A stretch of 64,000 nt of DNA from NCBI GenBank assembly GCA_031285845.1, contig JAITVK010000034.1, positions 1 through 64,000 on the forward strand, written 5' to 3'. Under the pieces are notes generated by a model. The model did not search any database. It saw nothing but the letters and a program-made list of their open reading frames with translations, and was not told where the DNA came from. This document shows, in pieces, positions 33,801 to 42,514 of this stretch. Source of the DNA: Propionibacteriaceae bacterium. GTDB taxonomy: Bacteria; Actinomycetota; Actinomycetes; Propionibacteriales; Propionibacteriaceae. Positions within the stretch are counted from its first letter, which is position 1; each line of letters starts with the position of its first letter. Position numbers and translations under genes: made by a program.

Positions 33801-34081
33801 TGCAACTGGATGTGACCGGGAACGGGGATGTCGTCCCAGGCCGAGCAGTCGTAGTCCGCCCGCGCGAAGTCGTCGCTGGAGAATTCCGCATTCTTGGCGT
33901 AATGGAACTTCCAGACACCATTGAGGCACTGCTCAAAACTGCTCACCCCCAGTTCCGACTCAGACCAGGTGGCGTACCACCGGTGGGAAGAGTGCGCCGG
34001 CAAGCGGTTGTCAGCGAAAAAGGTCGGATCGGCCAAAGGATCGACAGCAGTGAAGTCGTCGGGTGAGGAAGTCATGAGCAC
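30887..34081 (-). CDS. lacZ: Beta-galactosidase, GH2 (LacZ type)
   Basis: The 1064-residue enzyme hydrolyses lactose and related beta-galactosides. All five LacZ domains are recognisable: the N-terminal jelly-roll (SHRWYATW, QLQGYDRPQYVNVQYPWDG), the TIM barrel with the acid/base Glu in MWSCGNES and the nucleophile Glu in LCEYAHAMGNS, and the C-terminal domain with RWYGEGPQECYSDR. Length agrees with E. coli LacZ. The ATG at 34081 follows AAGGAG. There is no signal peptide, so lactose must be imported, most likely by the ABC importer encoded upstream. Confidence 0.95.
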   Translation of the reverse strand: MLMTSSPDDFTAVDPLADPTFFADNRLPAHSSHRWYATWSESELGVSSFEQCLNGVWKFHYAKNAEFSSDDFARADYDCSAWDDIPVPGHIQLQGYDRPQYVNVQYPWDGHEQIEPGQIPTRFNPVALYVTSFTHDQPLAQGERMTVMFHGAESAIEVWLNGQYLGHATDSFTPSEFDLTSALVVGENKLAARVTKWTAGSWIEDQDMYRFSGIFRDVTLLRRPASHVDDVRVVCALSSDNTVARVAVTVRLSAGVVKAQFVDGAELEVVSTAPNDEADGVGSTVTLTTELVNPRLWSSEDPSLYELRLTVSAPDGLVSECVPLKVGVRRFGIEDGLLKINGSRVVFKGVNRHDFGLNGRVISREQTKADVLAMKAAGINAVRTCHYPDNEYFYDFCDEYGLYVIDEMNLESHGWWDRMMRQDLPVEEAFPGDRAEWAAILLDRAASLYQRDKNHASVVMWSCGNESFSGKDILAVSQYFRDQEKRDPWAQTSTDQTGTAIDCPGWARPVHYEGVYRDWRYQETSDVVSEMYTPADQVEEFLATHRDKPFILCEYAHAMGNSFGAVDRYMDLTEREPLFQGGFIWDFADQAIALKDRFGVPYLGYGGDCGDAPSDYEFCGNGIFFADHSPSPKVAEVRHVYQNFAIQIDPEALTFTVTNRHLFTDVDAFDCVALVLRDGSLIDRRVVPLRIGPGQTVTTQLPWAQPTIAGEYAFQIRFETRTQTEWAPAGHEVGWAQAVTSVRGSASMPTGGLIASPGSPRRGPVKPELIRGVHNVGVRGRHFSVLFAHDHGLSSYRYGLTRDGGRELLRALPSINFWHAPTSNEKGWKMGFQDGDWLLASRYAKLDIPKAGPAVSETDGRVEVTYDYVLPTRPISRATVTYRVDGDGRVEVDMSVEPGSGLPDMPEFGLMMVADADLSHLRWYGEGPQECYSDRRGGARLGLHAAKVADQLTPYLRPQEAGSHTGVRWATVTDDHGAGLRFECDTRDGRPDPMEFSALPWTPFEIENAAHHTQLPPIHHTVLRPALARRGVGGDNSWGAMTHPQYCLPTDQTLRFRFAFQGLL

Positions 34082-34274
34082 TCCTTAGTGTTCGATTGTG
34101 TGGGGTTGAGGCGGTCGCAACCGAAGACAGTCATCCAGGCATGTCTTCGCGTCGCAGGTGTGGCGGTTGGTCCAACCGACGTCGGAACTAACCTGGGTGT
34201 GGTGGGTGATAGCAGTCGACTACCCCGATGCGGGTCAGTGGCGCGATTCAACCTGAATGGGGTGGATGAGGATC

Positions 34275-35084
34275 TCACTTGATCGCTCCAGTGATGCCGT
34301 TGGCGAAACTGCGCTGCAAGACCAAGAAGATGATCATCGTCGGCAGCGAGGCGATCAACACGGCGAGCATGAGCACACCATAGTTGGTCACATAACCGGC
34401 GACAAGGTTGGACACCAACATCGGCATCGTTTGACTGGCGTTGCTGGTTAGAATCACCTTCGGCCACAAGAAGGCGTTCCAGGCGTTCATGAAGATGATG
34501 ACTGCGGCAGCGGCGTACGTCGAGCGCATCGTCGGAATGAAGATGCGGAAGAAGATCGTCATCTCGTTCAAGCCGTCGATGCGGGCCGCCTCCAAGATCT
34601 CATGCGGGAAACTACGGGACGACTGCCGGAAGAGCAGAATCATGAACGGGGTGGACACCGCCGGCAAAATCACCGCCAATGTGGTATTGCCCAGGCCCAT
34701 CGTGGAGAACATCCGAAACAGCGGAATCATCGTGGCAGAGAAAGGGATCATCATCGCCAACAGCAGGATGCTCATCACCCGGTCTTTGCCGCGCGAGTGA
34801 AACACCTCGAAGCCGTAGCCCGCGATCGAGCAGACGATCAGCGCGAGCACGGTCGCAGTGACCGCGTTGACGGTCGAATTCCACAACGCTCCGGTCAGAT
34901 CTTGGACCCCGGTCAGATCGCGAAGATTGCGCAGCAGGTTCGATCCGAACCACAGCCGCGAACTGAGGACGTCCTGGGTCGTGTTGGTCGCGCCGACGAG
35001 CATGAACCACAGCGGAAACACCGAAGCCACCGCGACGATGGTCAAGAAGGCGTAGAGCGCTGTCTTACGAATGACCTTAATCAC
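34275..35084 (-). CDS. Carbohydrate ABC importer permease (MalG/LacG type)
   Basis: The 269-residue protein has six membrane helices and the EAARIDGLNEMTIFFRIFIP coupling loop of MalG-family permeases. Its GTG start at 35084 lies inside the end of the other permease gene (8-base overlap) with GGAG upstream. With the partner permease and the lipoproteins it forms a CUT1 importer. No ATPase gene is in the cluster; a shared MsmK-type ATPase encoded elsewhere is expected. Confidence 0.9.
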   Translation of the reverse strand: MIKVIRKTALYAFLTIVAVASVFPLWFMLVGATNTTQDVLSSRLWFGSNLLRNLRDLTGVQDLTGALWNSTVNAVTATVLALIVCSIAGYGFEVFHSRGKDRVMSILLLAMMIPFSATMIPLFRMFSTMGLGNTTLAVILPAVSTPFMILLFRQSSRSFPHEILEAARIDGLNEMTIFFRIFIPTMRSTYAAAAVIIFMNAWNAFLWPKVILTSNASQTMPMLVSNLVAGYVTNYGVLMLAVLIASLPTMIIFLVLQRSFANGITGAIK

Positions 35085-36054
35085 GTTTGTCTCCTACTTT
35101 CATCTGGAGCAAGGCCAAGATCGCCACCATGATCAAAATGGCGTACGACAATGCCGAGGCGTATCCGACGTTGGGGTTGTTCTGGAAGGCGATTCGGTAC
35201 AAATAATGTGACATCGACATCGAAGCGTTGGCCGGACCGCCTCCGGTCAAGTTGTACGACTCGTCGAACAGCTGCAACGTGCCGTTGGTCGACATGATGG
35301 CGGTGAGCACGATCATCGGCTTCAACTGCGGCACCGTGACATAGAAGAACGTCTTCACCGGACCAGCGCCGTCGATCCTGGCCGCCTCAAACGTGGAGTA
35401 GTCCAGATTCTGCAGCGCCGCCAGATAGAACACCATGTTGTAGCCAGTCCAGCGCCACAGCAGACCCAAGATGATGACGAAGCGAGCGGTGCCCGGCTGC
35501 CCGAGCCAATTGATCGCGTGATCAGTCAAGTGCATGCCCATCAGCACGTCGTTGACGAACCCGTCGGTGGCGAACAGCGTCCGAAACACCAGCGAGTACG
35601 ACACCAGCGACACCGCGCAAGGCAGAAAGATCGCCGTGCGCCACAGGCTCTTCCAACGCAGGTGTTTGCTGTTGAGGATGGTGGCCAGGATCAACGCCAT
35701 GATCAACATGATCGGCACTTGGATCACGAGATAGATGGCAGTGTTTCCGAGAGTGGTGCGGAACAGGTCGTCTTTGAGCAGTCGGGCGTAATTCGACCAC
35801 AAGGGCTCCGCGAAGTTGAGGCGGGCGCCCTTGCCGGTTTTCAGCGACAAGACGAACGCTTGAATCATCGGCCAGAAGTTGAGCCAGGCGATGAGCAGGG
35901 CGGCCGGGGCCAAGAAGGCCCAACCCGTCAAGCTGCGTCGACGCTCGACTCTCATACGCGAGGGTTGTCGGCGGGCGCGGTGGGTGCGAGCCGGTGAGTC
36001 ACCCGGCGCCGGTTCGGCCGTCGTGTCAGGCCGTGTCAGGGCGGTGATCGTCAC
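35077..36054 (-). CDS. Carbohydrate ABC importer permease (MalF/LacF type)
   Basis: The product of about 325 residues has a cytoplasmic N-terminus rich in Arg/Pro, six helices (first one WAFLAPAALLIAWLNFWPM) and the EAARIDGAGPVKTFFYVTVP loop that contacts the ATPase. GTG at 36054 is preferred as start because GGAG lies six bases upstream; ATG at 36066 is four codons earlier and has only AAGG directly against it. It lies between the lipoprotein and MalG-like genes and overlaps the latter. Confidence 0.9.
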   Translation of the reverse strand: MTITALTRPDTTAEPAPGDSPARTHRARRQPSRMRVERRRSLTGWAFLAPAALLIAWLNFWPMIQAFVLSLKTGKGARLNFAEPLWSNYARLLKDDLFRTTLGNTAIYLVIQVPIMLIMALILATILNSKHLRWKSLWRTAIFLPCAVSLVSYSLVFRTLFATDGFVNDVLMGMHLTDHAINWLGQPGTARFVIILGLLWRWTGYNMVFYLAALQNLDYSTFEAARIDGAGPVKTFFYVTVPQLKPMIVLTAIMSTNGTLQLFDESYNLTGGGPANASMSMSHYLYRIAFQNNPNVGYASALSYAILIMVAILALLQMKVGDKRD

Positions 36055-36118
36055 AATTGTCTCCATCCTTGGTGGTGTGAGGGGGCCGAGAGCGTCGGCC
36101 CCCTCACGATGGTCAGTG

Positions 36119-37423
36119 TCACTGTTGGGCGAATTCGACGGCGTCTTGGGCTTCCTGCAACGCAGCCTTGGCGTCGCCACCGCTCAGCGTCTTGGTGACC
36201 GCGACGCTCAGCGCGTCGATCGCCTCGTACAGGTAGGCCCCCGGGGTGAACTTGGGGACCTTGGTGGAGAAGTCCACGATCGTCGAGTAGATCGGCTGAC
36301 CGCCGAAGAAGGACTGTGGCTTCTCGTAAACGCTCGACTTGCCGGCCGGAATCCAGTTGGCCAAAGCGCCAGAGGACGGCAGGATCGTGTCGTAGAGTTC
36401 AGTCGACCCAGCGAAGGTCGCCTTCAAGAAGTCCGCGGCCAGACCGAAATTGGCTTTGGAACTGATGGCCCAGCTCGAACCGCCGTTGGTCGAATAGTTC
36501 GTCGCTGAGGAGACCCCGTCGAGCTTGGGCAAGTTCGTCAGGCCCCAGTCGCCTTCCTGATTGGTGGCGGTCTGCACTGATCCGAGGATCCAGCAACCGT
36601 TGATCACGCCGAGCACACCGTCGTTGACGAATCCGTTGACGTATTGATCCCAGCCGTTGACCTCAAGGAAAACGCCAGCCTTGACCATTTGCTGATACTG
36701 GGCCACCGCCTTGCCCAAGATCTCGTTGTCGACCAGGACCGGCTTTCCGTCTTCGGTGAACAAGCTGCCGCCGGCGGAAATAACCATCATCATGATCAAG
36801 TCGACCGATTTGGACAGCCCGGACAGCATGGGCTTGCCCGTCTTCGCCAACACGTCGGTCGCCTTCGTCATGAAGTCACTCCACGTGATGTCGGTGAAGT
36901 CCTGCAAGGTATACCCGGCTTCCTTGAGCACGTCCGTACGATAGGCGGCGATGGCCGCGCCATTGTCGAACGGCACACCGTAATGCACTCCGTCGACCGT
37001 CGAGTAGTTGACCACTGAGGGTGAGTACTGGGTGTAGTCGACCCCAGCGTCAGTCAGTGCGGTGAACAACTGCGGGTAGTTGGTGGCGTTCTTCTGGAAG
37101 GCGTTGTTCTGCATCAAAAAGATGTCGGGCAGCTCATCCAATTGGCCAGACTGGGCATAGGTGGCCAGTTTGGTCTGGACATCCTCCCATGGAACCTCGA
37201 CGACGTTGAGGGTGAAGTTGGGGTGATCCTTCTGATATACCTTGCCCGCTTCCTTCATCGCGTACACATTGAACGTCGGGTCCCAGGCCCACACCGTCAA
37301 ACTGTCACCGGTCACAGCGGTGTCGTGGCCCGAACTGGGCTGAGTGGAACCGCCGCAGGCGCTCAGGGCCATGGCGGTGGCAGTCACAAGGCCGATGGCC
37401 GCGATCTTCCATGAACTTCTCAT
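36119..37423 (-). CDS. Extracellular sugar-binding lipoprotein (importer subunit 1)
   Basis: The 434-residue solute-binding protein has a lipoprotein signal peptide (LSACGG, lipid on the Cys) and the SLTVWAWDPTFNVYAM fold start of cluster-1 sugar binders. It is the first gene of the importer operon (binding protein, MalF, MalG, then lacZ). A second paralogue at 37892-39208 is very similar along the whole length. Likely ligand: a beta-galactoside; this follows from context only. Confidence 0.9.
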   Translation of the reverse strand: MRSSWKIAAIGLVTATAMALSACGGSTQPSSGHDTAVTGDSLTVWAWDPTFNVYAMKEAGKVYQKDHPNFTLNVVEVPWEDVQTKLATYAQSGQLDELPDIFLMQNNAFQKNATNYPQLFTALTDAGVDYTQYSPSVVNYSTVDGVHYGVPFDNGAAIAAYRTDVLKEAGYTLQDFTDITWSDFMTKATDVLAKTGKPMLSGLSKSVDLIMMMVISAGGSLFTEDGKPVLVDNEILGKAVAQYQQMVKAGVFLEVNGWDQYVNGFVNDGVLGVINGCWILGSVQTATNQEGDWGLTNLPKLDGVSSATNYSTNGGSSWAISSKANFGLAADFLKATFAGSTELYDTILPSSGALANWIPAGKSSVYEKPQSFFGGQPIYSTIVDFSTKVPKFTPGAYLYEAIDALSVAVTKTLSGGDAKAALQEAQDAVEFAQQ

Positions 37424-37441
37424 TGCTCTCCTTTGTTTTCC

Positions 37442-37782
37442 CGATCAGACGTCCTGATCGTGATGAGTCAATCCGCGCGGATCAGAGCCGCCCCGCAGGA
37501 TTGACGTCGTTGACTCAACCGACCGGGAACGACCGGGTTGGCCCCAAGGATGACCATCACTGACACCAAGGACCGACCTGTTGACTTGCCGCCGAATAAG
37601 CGCTTCGGCGACGACATTCAACTTGCTGGGGCGACGACCTCCGTGATCCTCACCCCACCCAACTGTGGGCTTCCCACCCAGCTTTGGGTTTCTTCATACC
37701 GTGAACACTGTCCGCGTGGTCCAAATTCTGGCACCCGGTCGAAGTTGTGTCAAAGAATGTAATAACTTTAATCAGGTTATTA
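37442..37782 (-). promoter_or_regulatory. Palindrome-rich promoter/leader of the importer operon
   Basis: The 468-base gap has no gene. CGATCAG-ACGTC-CTGATCG (37442-37460) lies 19 bases before the binding-protein start. GTCAATCC (37467-37474) pairs with GGATTGAC (37498-37505), and the outer TGAGTCAA (37464-37471) with TTGACTCA (37510-37517), as alternative nested stems. Further up, TAATAAC (37760-37766) and GTTATTA (37776-37782) form an operator-like palindrome in an A+T-rich patch. The first set would be in the RNA leader, the last near the promoter. Confidence 0.5.
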
Positions 37783-37891
37783 TCACGGCTTACTATCATT
37801 GCTGGTTTTGACTGGCGAGCATGGCGTCTCCGGCGCGCTGCGAACCCCCAAACGCGCCGAAGACCACCACGGTCTCTCCGCCCGACCCCGA

Positions 37892-39208
37892 TCAGTGCAT
37901 CGCGAATTCGACCGTGTCCTGCGCCTCCTGCAGCGCCGAGGCGACGTCGGTTCCATTCAGCATCTTCGTCATCGCCGCACTGATCGCCTCGCGCGCCTCG
38001 TAGAAGTACGCTCCGGGGTTGTTGTTCGGAACCTTCTGGGAGAAATCCACGATCTTGGAGTAGATCTTGTCCCCGCTGAAGAACGGCTGAGGTTGAGAAT
38101 AGACGCTCGACTTGCCCGCAGGCATCCAGTACGCCAATGCGCCAGCCCCCGGCAGGATGGTGTCGTACAACTCCATCGAACCGGCGAAGGTCGACTTCAG
38201 GAAGTCGGTGGCCAACTCATAGTTGCCAGTCGAGCTCACCGCCCAGCTCGAACCGCCATTAGAGGCGTAGTTCGTCGCGCTAGCGATGTTGTTCAACTTG
38301 GGAACATTAGTCAGGTCCCACTTGCCCGCCTGATCCTCGGCCGATTGGAGCGTGCCCAACACCCAGCAGCCCTGGATGACGGCCGCGACCTGGCCGGTGA
38401 CGAAAGACTTGGCATATTCGTCGCGAGAGTTGACTTCGAGGAACACCCCGGCGCTGACCATCTCCTTGTATTCGGCGATCACCTCGCGCAAGATGTCGTT
38501 GTTGACGATCGTTGGCTTGCCATCCTTGTCGAACAGACTTCCACCAGCCGAGCGCAGCATCAACGCGATCGTGTCGGAGTCTCCGGCCAGTCCTGATAGC
38601 AGTGGCTTACCCGTCTTCGCCAACACCTCACGGCCCTTGGCCATGAACTCAGCCCAGGTCAGATCAGTGAAGTCGTCGATCGTGAAGCCCGCCTGCTCCA
38701 AGATGTCGGTTCGGTAGGCCGCCACCGCGGTGGCGTTGTCGAAGGGCAGCCCATAGTGCCTGCCCTCCACCGTGGAGAACCCGACCACCGACTCAGGGTA
38801 TTGATTGAAATCGACTCCCGAATCCCCGAAATCCGCGAACAGATCCGGGTAGTTGGTGACGTTCTTCTGATAGGCGTTGTTCTGCATCAGGAAGATGTCG
38901 GGCAGCTGGTCGAGTTGCCCCGACTGGGCTATGGCCGACAGCTTGGTCTGAAGATCTGCCCAGGGGGTCTCCACGATGTTGAGAGTGAATCCCGGGTGGG
39001 TCTTCTGATAGATCGTGCCCGCCTCCTGCATGGAGTAGACATTGAACTTCGCATCCCAGGCCCACACCGTCAAACTGCTCGGAGCCGCACTGCTGCTCGC
39101 CGTGGTGTCGCCTGACTTGGGGGCATCGCTTCCGCCTGCGCAGGCGCTCAAGCTCAAACCCATCGACACAGCGACCGCGACCGCTGCCATCTTCATTGAT
39201 TTCTTCAT
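37892..39208 (-). CDS. Extracellular sugar-binding lipoprotein (paralogue 2)
   Basis: The 438-residue binding protein has a KKSMKM start, a hydrophobic signal core and lipobox LSACAGG. It is closely related to the neighbouring importer subunit over its full length (for example both contain LTVWAWD, QSGQLD-LPDIFLMQNN, TNGGSSWA/SNGGSSWA and a C-terminal ALQEAQD-VEFA). It is followed by a separate promoter region, so it can be expressed apart from the permeases and may offer the same importer a second ligand range. ATG 39208 follows AAGGAAAC-like bases. Confidence 0.88.
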   Translation of the reverse strand: MKKSMKMAAVAVAVSMGLSLSACAGGSDAPKSGDTTASSSAAPSSLTVWAWDAKFNVYSMQEAGTIYQKTHPGFTLNIVETPWADLQTKLSAIAQSGQLDQLPDIFLMQNNAYQKNVTNYPDLFADFGDSGVDFNQYPESVVGFSTVEGRHYGLPFDNATAVAAYRTDILEQAGFTIDDFTDLTWAEFMAKGREVLAKTGKPLLSGLAGDSDTIALMLRSAGGSLFDKDGKPTIVNNDILREVIAEYKEMVSAGVFLEVNSRDEYAKSFVTGQVAAVIQGCWVLGTLQSAEDQAGKWDLTNVPKLNNIASATNYASNGGSSWAVSSTGNYELATDFLKSTFAGSMELYDTILPGAGALAYWMPAGKSSVYSQPQPFFSGDKIYSKIVDFSQKVPNNNPGAYFYEAREAISAAMTKMLNGTDVASALQEAQDTVEFAMH

Positions 39209-39401
39209 CGTTTCCTTTCGGGTCCGCCCAGACCGCCTGGGCGCGACTCTCGAGCGAGCGATCACCTATGACTGCCTCGTCTGATCCCGTCGCGCGCGAT
39301 GATCGTCAGTGTCCACGTCGGTACAACCGCGGCACTGTCGTGATGCGCCCGTCATCGAGGCTCGTCCGACTACTCACTCGTAGAGCATGCCCACATACTT
39401 C

Positions 39402-39459
39402 TACATCATATGAAAGACTGTCAACAAAAGATATACATCATATCTTTGTGGACATCATG
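39402..39459 (-). promoter_or_regulatory. Operator candidates of the GntR regulator before the second lipoprotein
   Basis: ACATCATAT occurs at 39403-39411 and 39435-39443, and a shortened ACATCATG at 39452-39459. The middle copy sits in the perfect palindrome AAAGATAT-ACATC-ATATCTTT (39427-39447). The same word, inverted, is found in the gntR-dgoD divergent region (40377-40385). This shared motif makes the region the likely control site of the lipoprotein gene. The rest of the 321-base gap has no gene. Confidence 0.55.
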
Positions 39460-39529
39460 CGAGTCTCTTCGTGATCCTCGTGAGTGCGCCGCCGCGTGAC
39501 AACCCCACTCAGGATCGAGAACGGTTCCG

Positions 39530-40321
39530 TCACCCGATCGGCGTCGTCGTCGCCGACGGTCGGTTCGGCAGGTCGTTCCAGATCGAACTCATCTCCGTCA
39601 GCGAGCGGGCCACGATCGACTCCATCGCCGACTTCGCCTGGTCGGCATTCCCCCGCTGAATCGCACTGGCCACGTCGACATGGGCTTGGAGCGCCTCGAT
39701 GTGCGGATGAGTCGGAATCAATCCAGCGTGAGTACGACTGGTGAGGATCTCAGTCACCACCGGAGCGAAGGCCGTGAACATCTCATTGCCCGAACTGACC
39801 AACACCAAGCCATGGAACTGAACATCCAGATCCAGATAGACCGACGGGTCATCCGATTGCCCGGCCACCCACAGCCTCCCCGCCAAGCTCATCAGATCCC
39901 CGGCTTCATCCAGGTGAGCACGTGTGGCGGACAGAAAGGCCGCCTCCGGCTCGATCGCCGTACGCAACTCTGTCAGCGAACGAAACTGAGCCACCCGCTC
40001 GGAGCTGGCCAGACGCCAACGAATGATCTGAGGCGCGAATAGGTTCCACTGTCGCATCGGCTGCACCACGATGCCGACGTGGCGACGCATGGCCACCATA
40101 CCCAAAGAGGCGAGCACCCGGACCACTTCGCGGATCACCGAACGCGACACCTGATAGTCGGTCGCGAGTTGGTCCAACAGCAAGCTTGTTCCCGGCCGGA
40201 TCTCCCCCGACGCGATGGCGGGCCCGAGGCGCTCTGTCACGGTGTCATGCAAGTTGACGGCGGCCTTCGCCACCCCAGTCGTGGCCTGAGTTGGCGTCGC
40301 CCCCGGGAATTGAGCGGTCAT
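39530..40321 (-). CDS. GntR-family regulator, FadR/FCD subgroup
   Basis: The 263-residue protein has an N-terminal winged helix (LDQLATDYQVSRSVIREVVRVLASLGMV) and a C-terminal FCD ligand domain with the metal-binding Asp/His residues (DVQFH, then two further His). FCD regulators commonly bind sugar acids. It is divergent from the galactonate dehydratase gene, so galactonate or a related acid is the probable inducer, as for DgoR. ATG 40321 is the best start; the frame is open to 40378. Confidence 0.87.
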   Translation of the reverse strand: MTAQFPGATPTQATTGVAKAAVNLHDTVTERLGPAIASGEIRPGTSLLLDQLATDYQVSRSVIREVVRVLASLGMVAMRRHVGIVVQPMRQWNLFAPQIIRWRLASSERVAQFRSLTELRTAIEPEAAFLSATRAHLDEAGDLMSLAGRLWVAGQSDDPSVYLDLDVQFHGLVLVSSGNEMFTAFAPVVTEILTSRTHAGLIPTHPHIEALQAHVDVASAIQRGNADQAKSAMESIVARSLTEMSSIWNDLPNRPSATTTPIG

Positions 40322-40376
40322 TGGACTCCCCTTCGCAGATCGTCGGACAGACGAACTCAGTCTACCCGTTGCATAC

Positions 40377-40385
40377 ATATGATGT
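40377..40385. promoter_or_regulatory. Inverted copy of the ACATCATAT motif between gntR and dgoD
   Basis: ATATGATGT at 40377-40385 is the reverse complement of the word found upstream of the second lipoprotein gene, within GCATACATATGATGTTTTGG. It lies in the 217-base divergent region, at a distance suited to repress both promoters. Confidence 0.5.
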
Positions 40386-40538
40386 TTTGGCGTACTCTAC
40401 TGGGGTTAGAACCTATGAATTCGCATGACTGGCCAAGCGCTCGCCACACCGTCGCATCGGTGTCGCCGCGTCGTCGCGAGGCGGCCAGGCCGGATCAGGC
40501 CCCGTGAACACGGCCAAGGAGCATCGGAAAGGATGAGC

Positions 40539-41675
40539 ATGATTCAACGGGTGGAGACTTTCGCCGTCGCGCCACGCTGGCTCTTCGTCAGGATTGAGAC
40601 CCATGATGGTGTCGTCGGCTGGGGGGAAGCGTCGTTGGAAGGCAACACGGCACCGGTGCGCGCGCTCGTGACCCAGTATGCCGACCTGCTCATTGGAGCC
40701 GACGAGACCCGCATCGCCGACCTGTGGCTCACGACCACCCGAGCGGGGTTTTATCGCGGTGGACCGGTCATGGGATCGGCTGTCGCCGGGATCGATCAGG
40801 CGCTGTGGGACATCGCCGGCAAGCGCGTCGGCCTGCCCGTCCATCGACTGCTCGGCGGAGCAGTTCGTGATCGGATCCGCGTCTACTCCTGGATCGGCGG
40901 CGACGCCCCAAGCCACGTCGCCGAAGCGGCCGAAGCTCAGATGGCCGCCGGCATGACGGCCGTCAAAATGAACGCCTCAGCCCAACTGTCCCCACTGCCG
41001 TCCCGCAGCGAAGTGAGCCAAATTCATCAGCGTGTCGCCGCAGTGCGTCGGACCATCGGCGAGGATCATGACATCGCAGTCGATCTGCACGGGCGTGCCA
41101 CAATCATGGCCGCCCAACAGATCGCCGCCGCCTTAGAAGAGCTCAATCCGATGTTCATCGAAGAACCCGTCGAACCCCATCATCAGTTCCGCTTGGCCGA
41201 CTTGCGCACCACCATCCCGATCGCCACTGGCGAGCGCCTCTACAACAAGGAGGAGTTCCTCGGCGTGCTCACCGGCGGAGTCGGGGTGGTCCAACCGGAT
41301 CTGGCTCACGCGGGAGGCATCTCGGAGGTGATACGGATCGCCGCGCTGGCCGACTGTTTCGGAGCCGCTGTGGCCCCCCACTGCCCACTCGGTCCGATCG
41401 CGCTGGCCGCCTGCCTGCAAGTCGGTTTCGCCACCAGCAACCACCTCATTCAGGAACAATCGATCGGCATCCACTACAACACGACCGGCGAAGTGCTCGA
41501 CTATGTCGCCGACACGGCGCCCTTGCAGTTCGTCCGCGGCCACATCGAACGCTGGGAGGCCCCTGGCCTCGGCATCCAGATCGATGAGTCGGCCGTACGC
41601 GAAGCCGACCGTCACGCGCCGAACTGGATCACCCCACTGTGGCGTCACGCGGACGGCTCCTTCGCCGAGTGGTGA
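40539..41675 (+). CDS. dgoD: D-galactonate dehydratase
   Basis: The 378-residue enolase-superfamily enzyme removes water from galactonate to give 2-dehydro-3-deoxygalactonate. Metal ligands and catalytic residues are in place: AVDLHGR (Asp), FIEEPVEPH (Glu), ATGERL (Glu) and VAPHCPLGPIALAA (His), the last being diagnostic for DgoD. ATG 40539 has GGAAAGG at the right distance; ATG 40533 is an alternative. The later genes of the pathway (dgoK, dgoA) are not in the window. Confidence 0.92.
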   Translation: MIQRVETFAVAPRWLFVRIETHDGVVGWGEASLEGNTAPVRALVTQYADLLIGADETRIADLWLTTTRAGFYRGGPVMGSAVAGIDQALWDIAGKRVGLPVHRLLGGAVRDRIRVYSWIGGDAPSHVAEAAEAQMAAGMTAVKMNASAQLSPLPSRSEVSQIHQRVAAVRRTIGEDHDIAVDLHGRATIMAAQQIAAALEELNPMFIEEPVEPHHQFRLADLRTTIPIATGERLYNKEEFLGVLTGGVGVVQPDLAHAGGISEVIRIAALADCFGAAVAPHCPLGPIALAACLQVGFATSNHLIQEQSIGIHYNTTGEVLDYVADTAPLQFVRGHIERWEAPGLGIQIDESAVREADRHAPNWITPLWRHADGSFAEW

Positions 41676-41694
41676 GACCTCCGCGACACAGCAC

Positions 41695-41739
41695 AAACGC
41701 CGGTGGCCCGTACCGTGTAAGTACGGGCCACCGGCGTTT
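41695..41739. terminator. Bidirectional terminator between dgoD and sdhB
   Basis: A perfect 19-bp inverted repeat (41695-41713 with 41721-41739) surrounds a 7-base loop; the arms begin with AAA and end with TTT, so each strand has a stem closed by a short T run. It lies between the converging dgoD and sdh transcripts and would stop both. Confidence 0.9.
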
Positions 41740-41750
41740 GTCGTAGATGC

Positions 41751-42514
41751 TCAGGCGGTCTTGCCGTCGCCGCGGAACAGCGACGCGATCAGATCGCGAT
41801 TGAGTTGAGCGATCGACTCCAGCGGGATCTGCTTGGGGCACACCGACGCGCATTCGCCGATGTTCTGGCAGCCGCCGAATCCCAGATCGTCATGAGTGGC
41901 GACCATCGCCTTGATCCGCAGATGACGCTCGGGCTGGCCTTGAGGCAGATTCGCCAGGTGCGTGATCTTGGCCGAGGTGAACAACATGCCCGACCCGTTG
42001 GGACAGGCCGCCACGCAGGCGCCGCAACCGATGCAGGTCGCCGCGTCGAAGGCCTTGTCGGCCTGACGCTTCGGCGCCGGTGTGGAGTGCGCGTCCGGGG
42101 CCGACCCGGTGTTGACGGAGATATACCCGCCAGACTGGATGATCTTGTCGAAAGCCGAACGATCGACCACCAAGTCCTTGATGACCGGGAAAGCCCCGGC
42201 ACGCCACGGCTCAACCTCAATGACGTCGCCATCGTGGAAGTTGCGCATGTGCAACTGGCAGGTCGTCGTCGCCACCGGCGACTCGTACCGCCCATGGGGT
42301 GAGCCGTTGATGACGACCCCGCACATGCCGCAAATGCCTTCGCGACAGTCGTGGTCGAACGCCACCGGCTCCTTTTTCTCGCCGGTGAGCTGTTCGTTGA
42401 GCATGTCGAGCATCTCGAGGAAACTCATCTCCGCAGAGACATTGTCCAACTCGTAGGCCACCATGGCGCCATCGGCGCTGTTTCTGGCTTGACGCCAAAC
42501 CTTCAGGGTGATTT

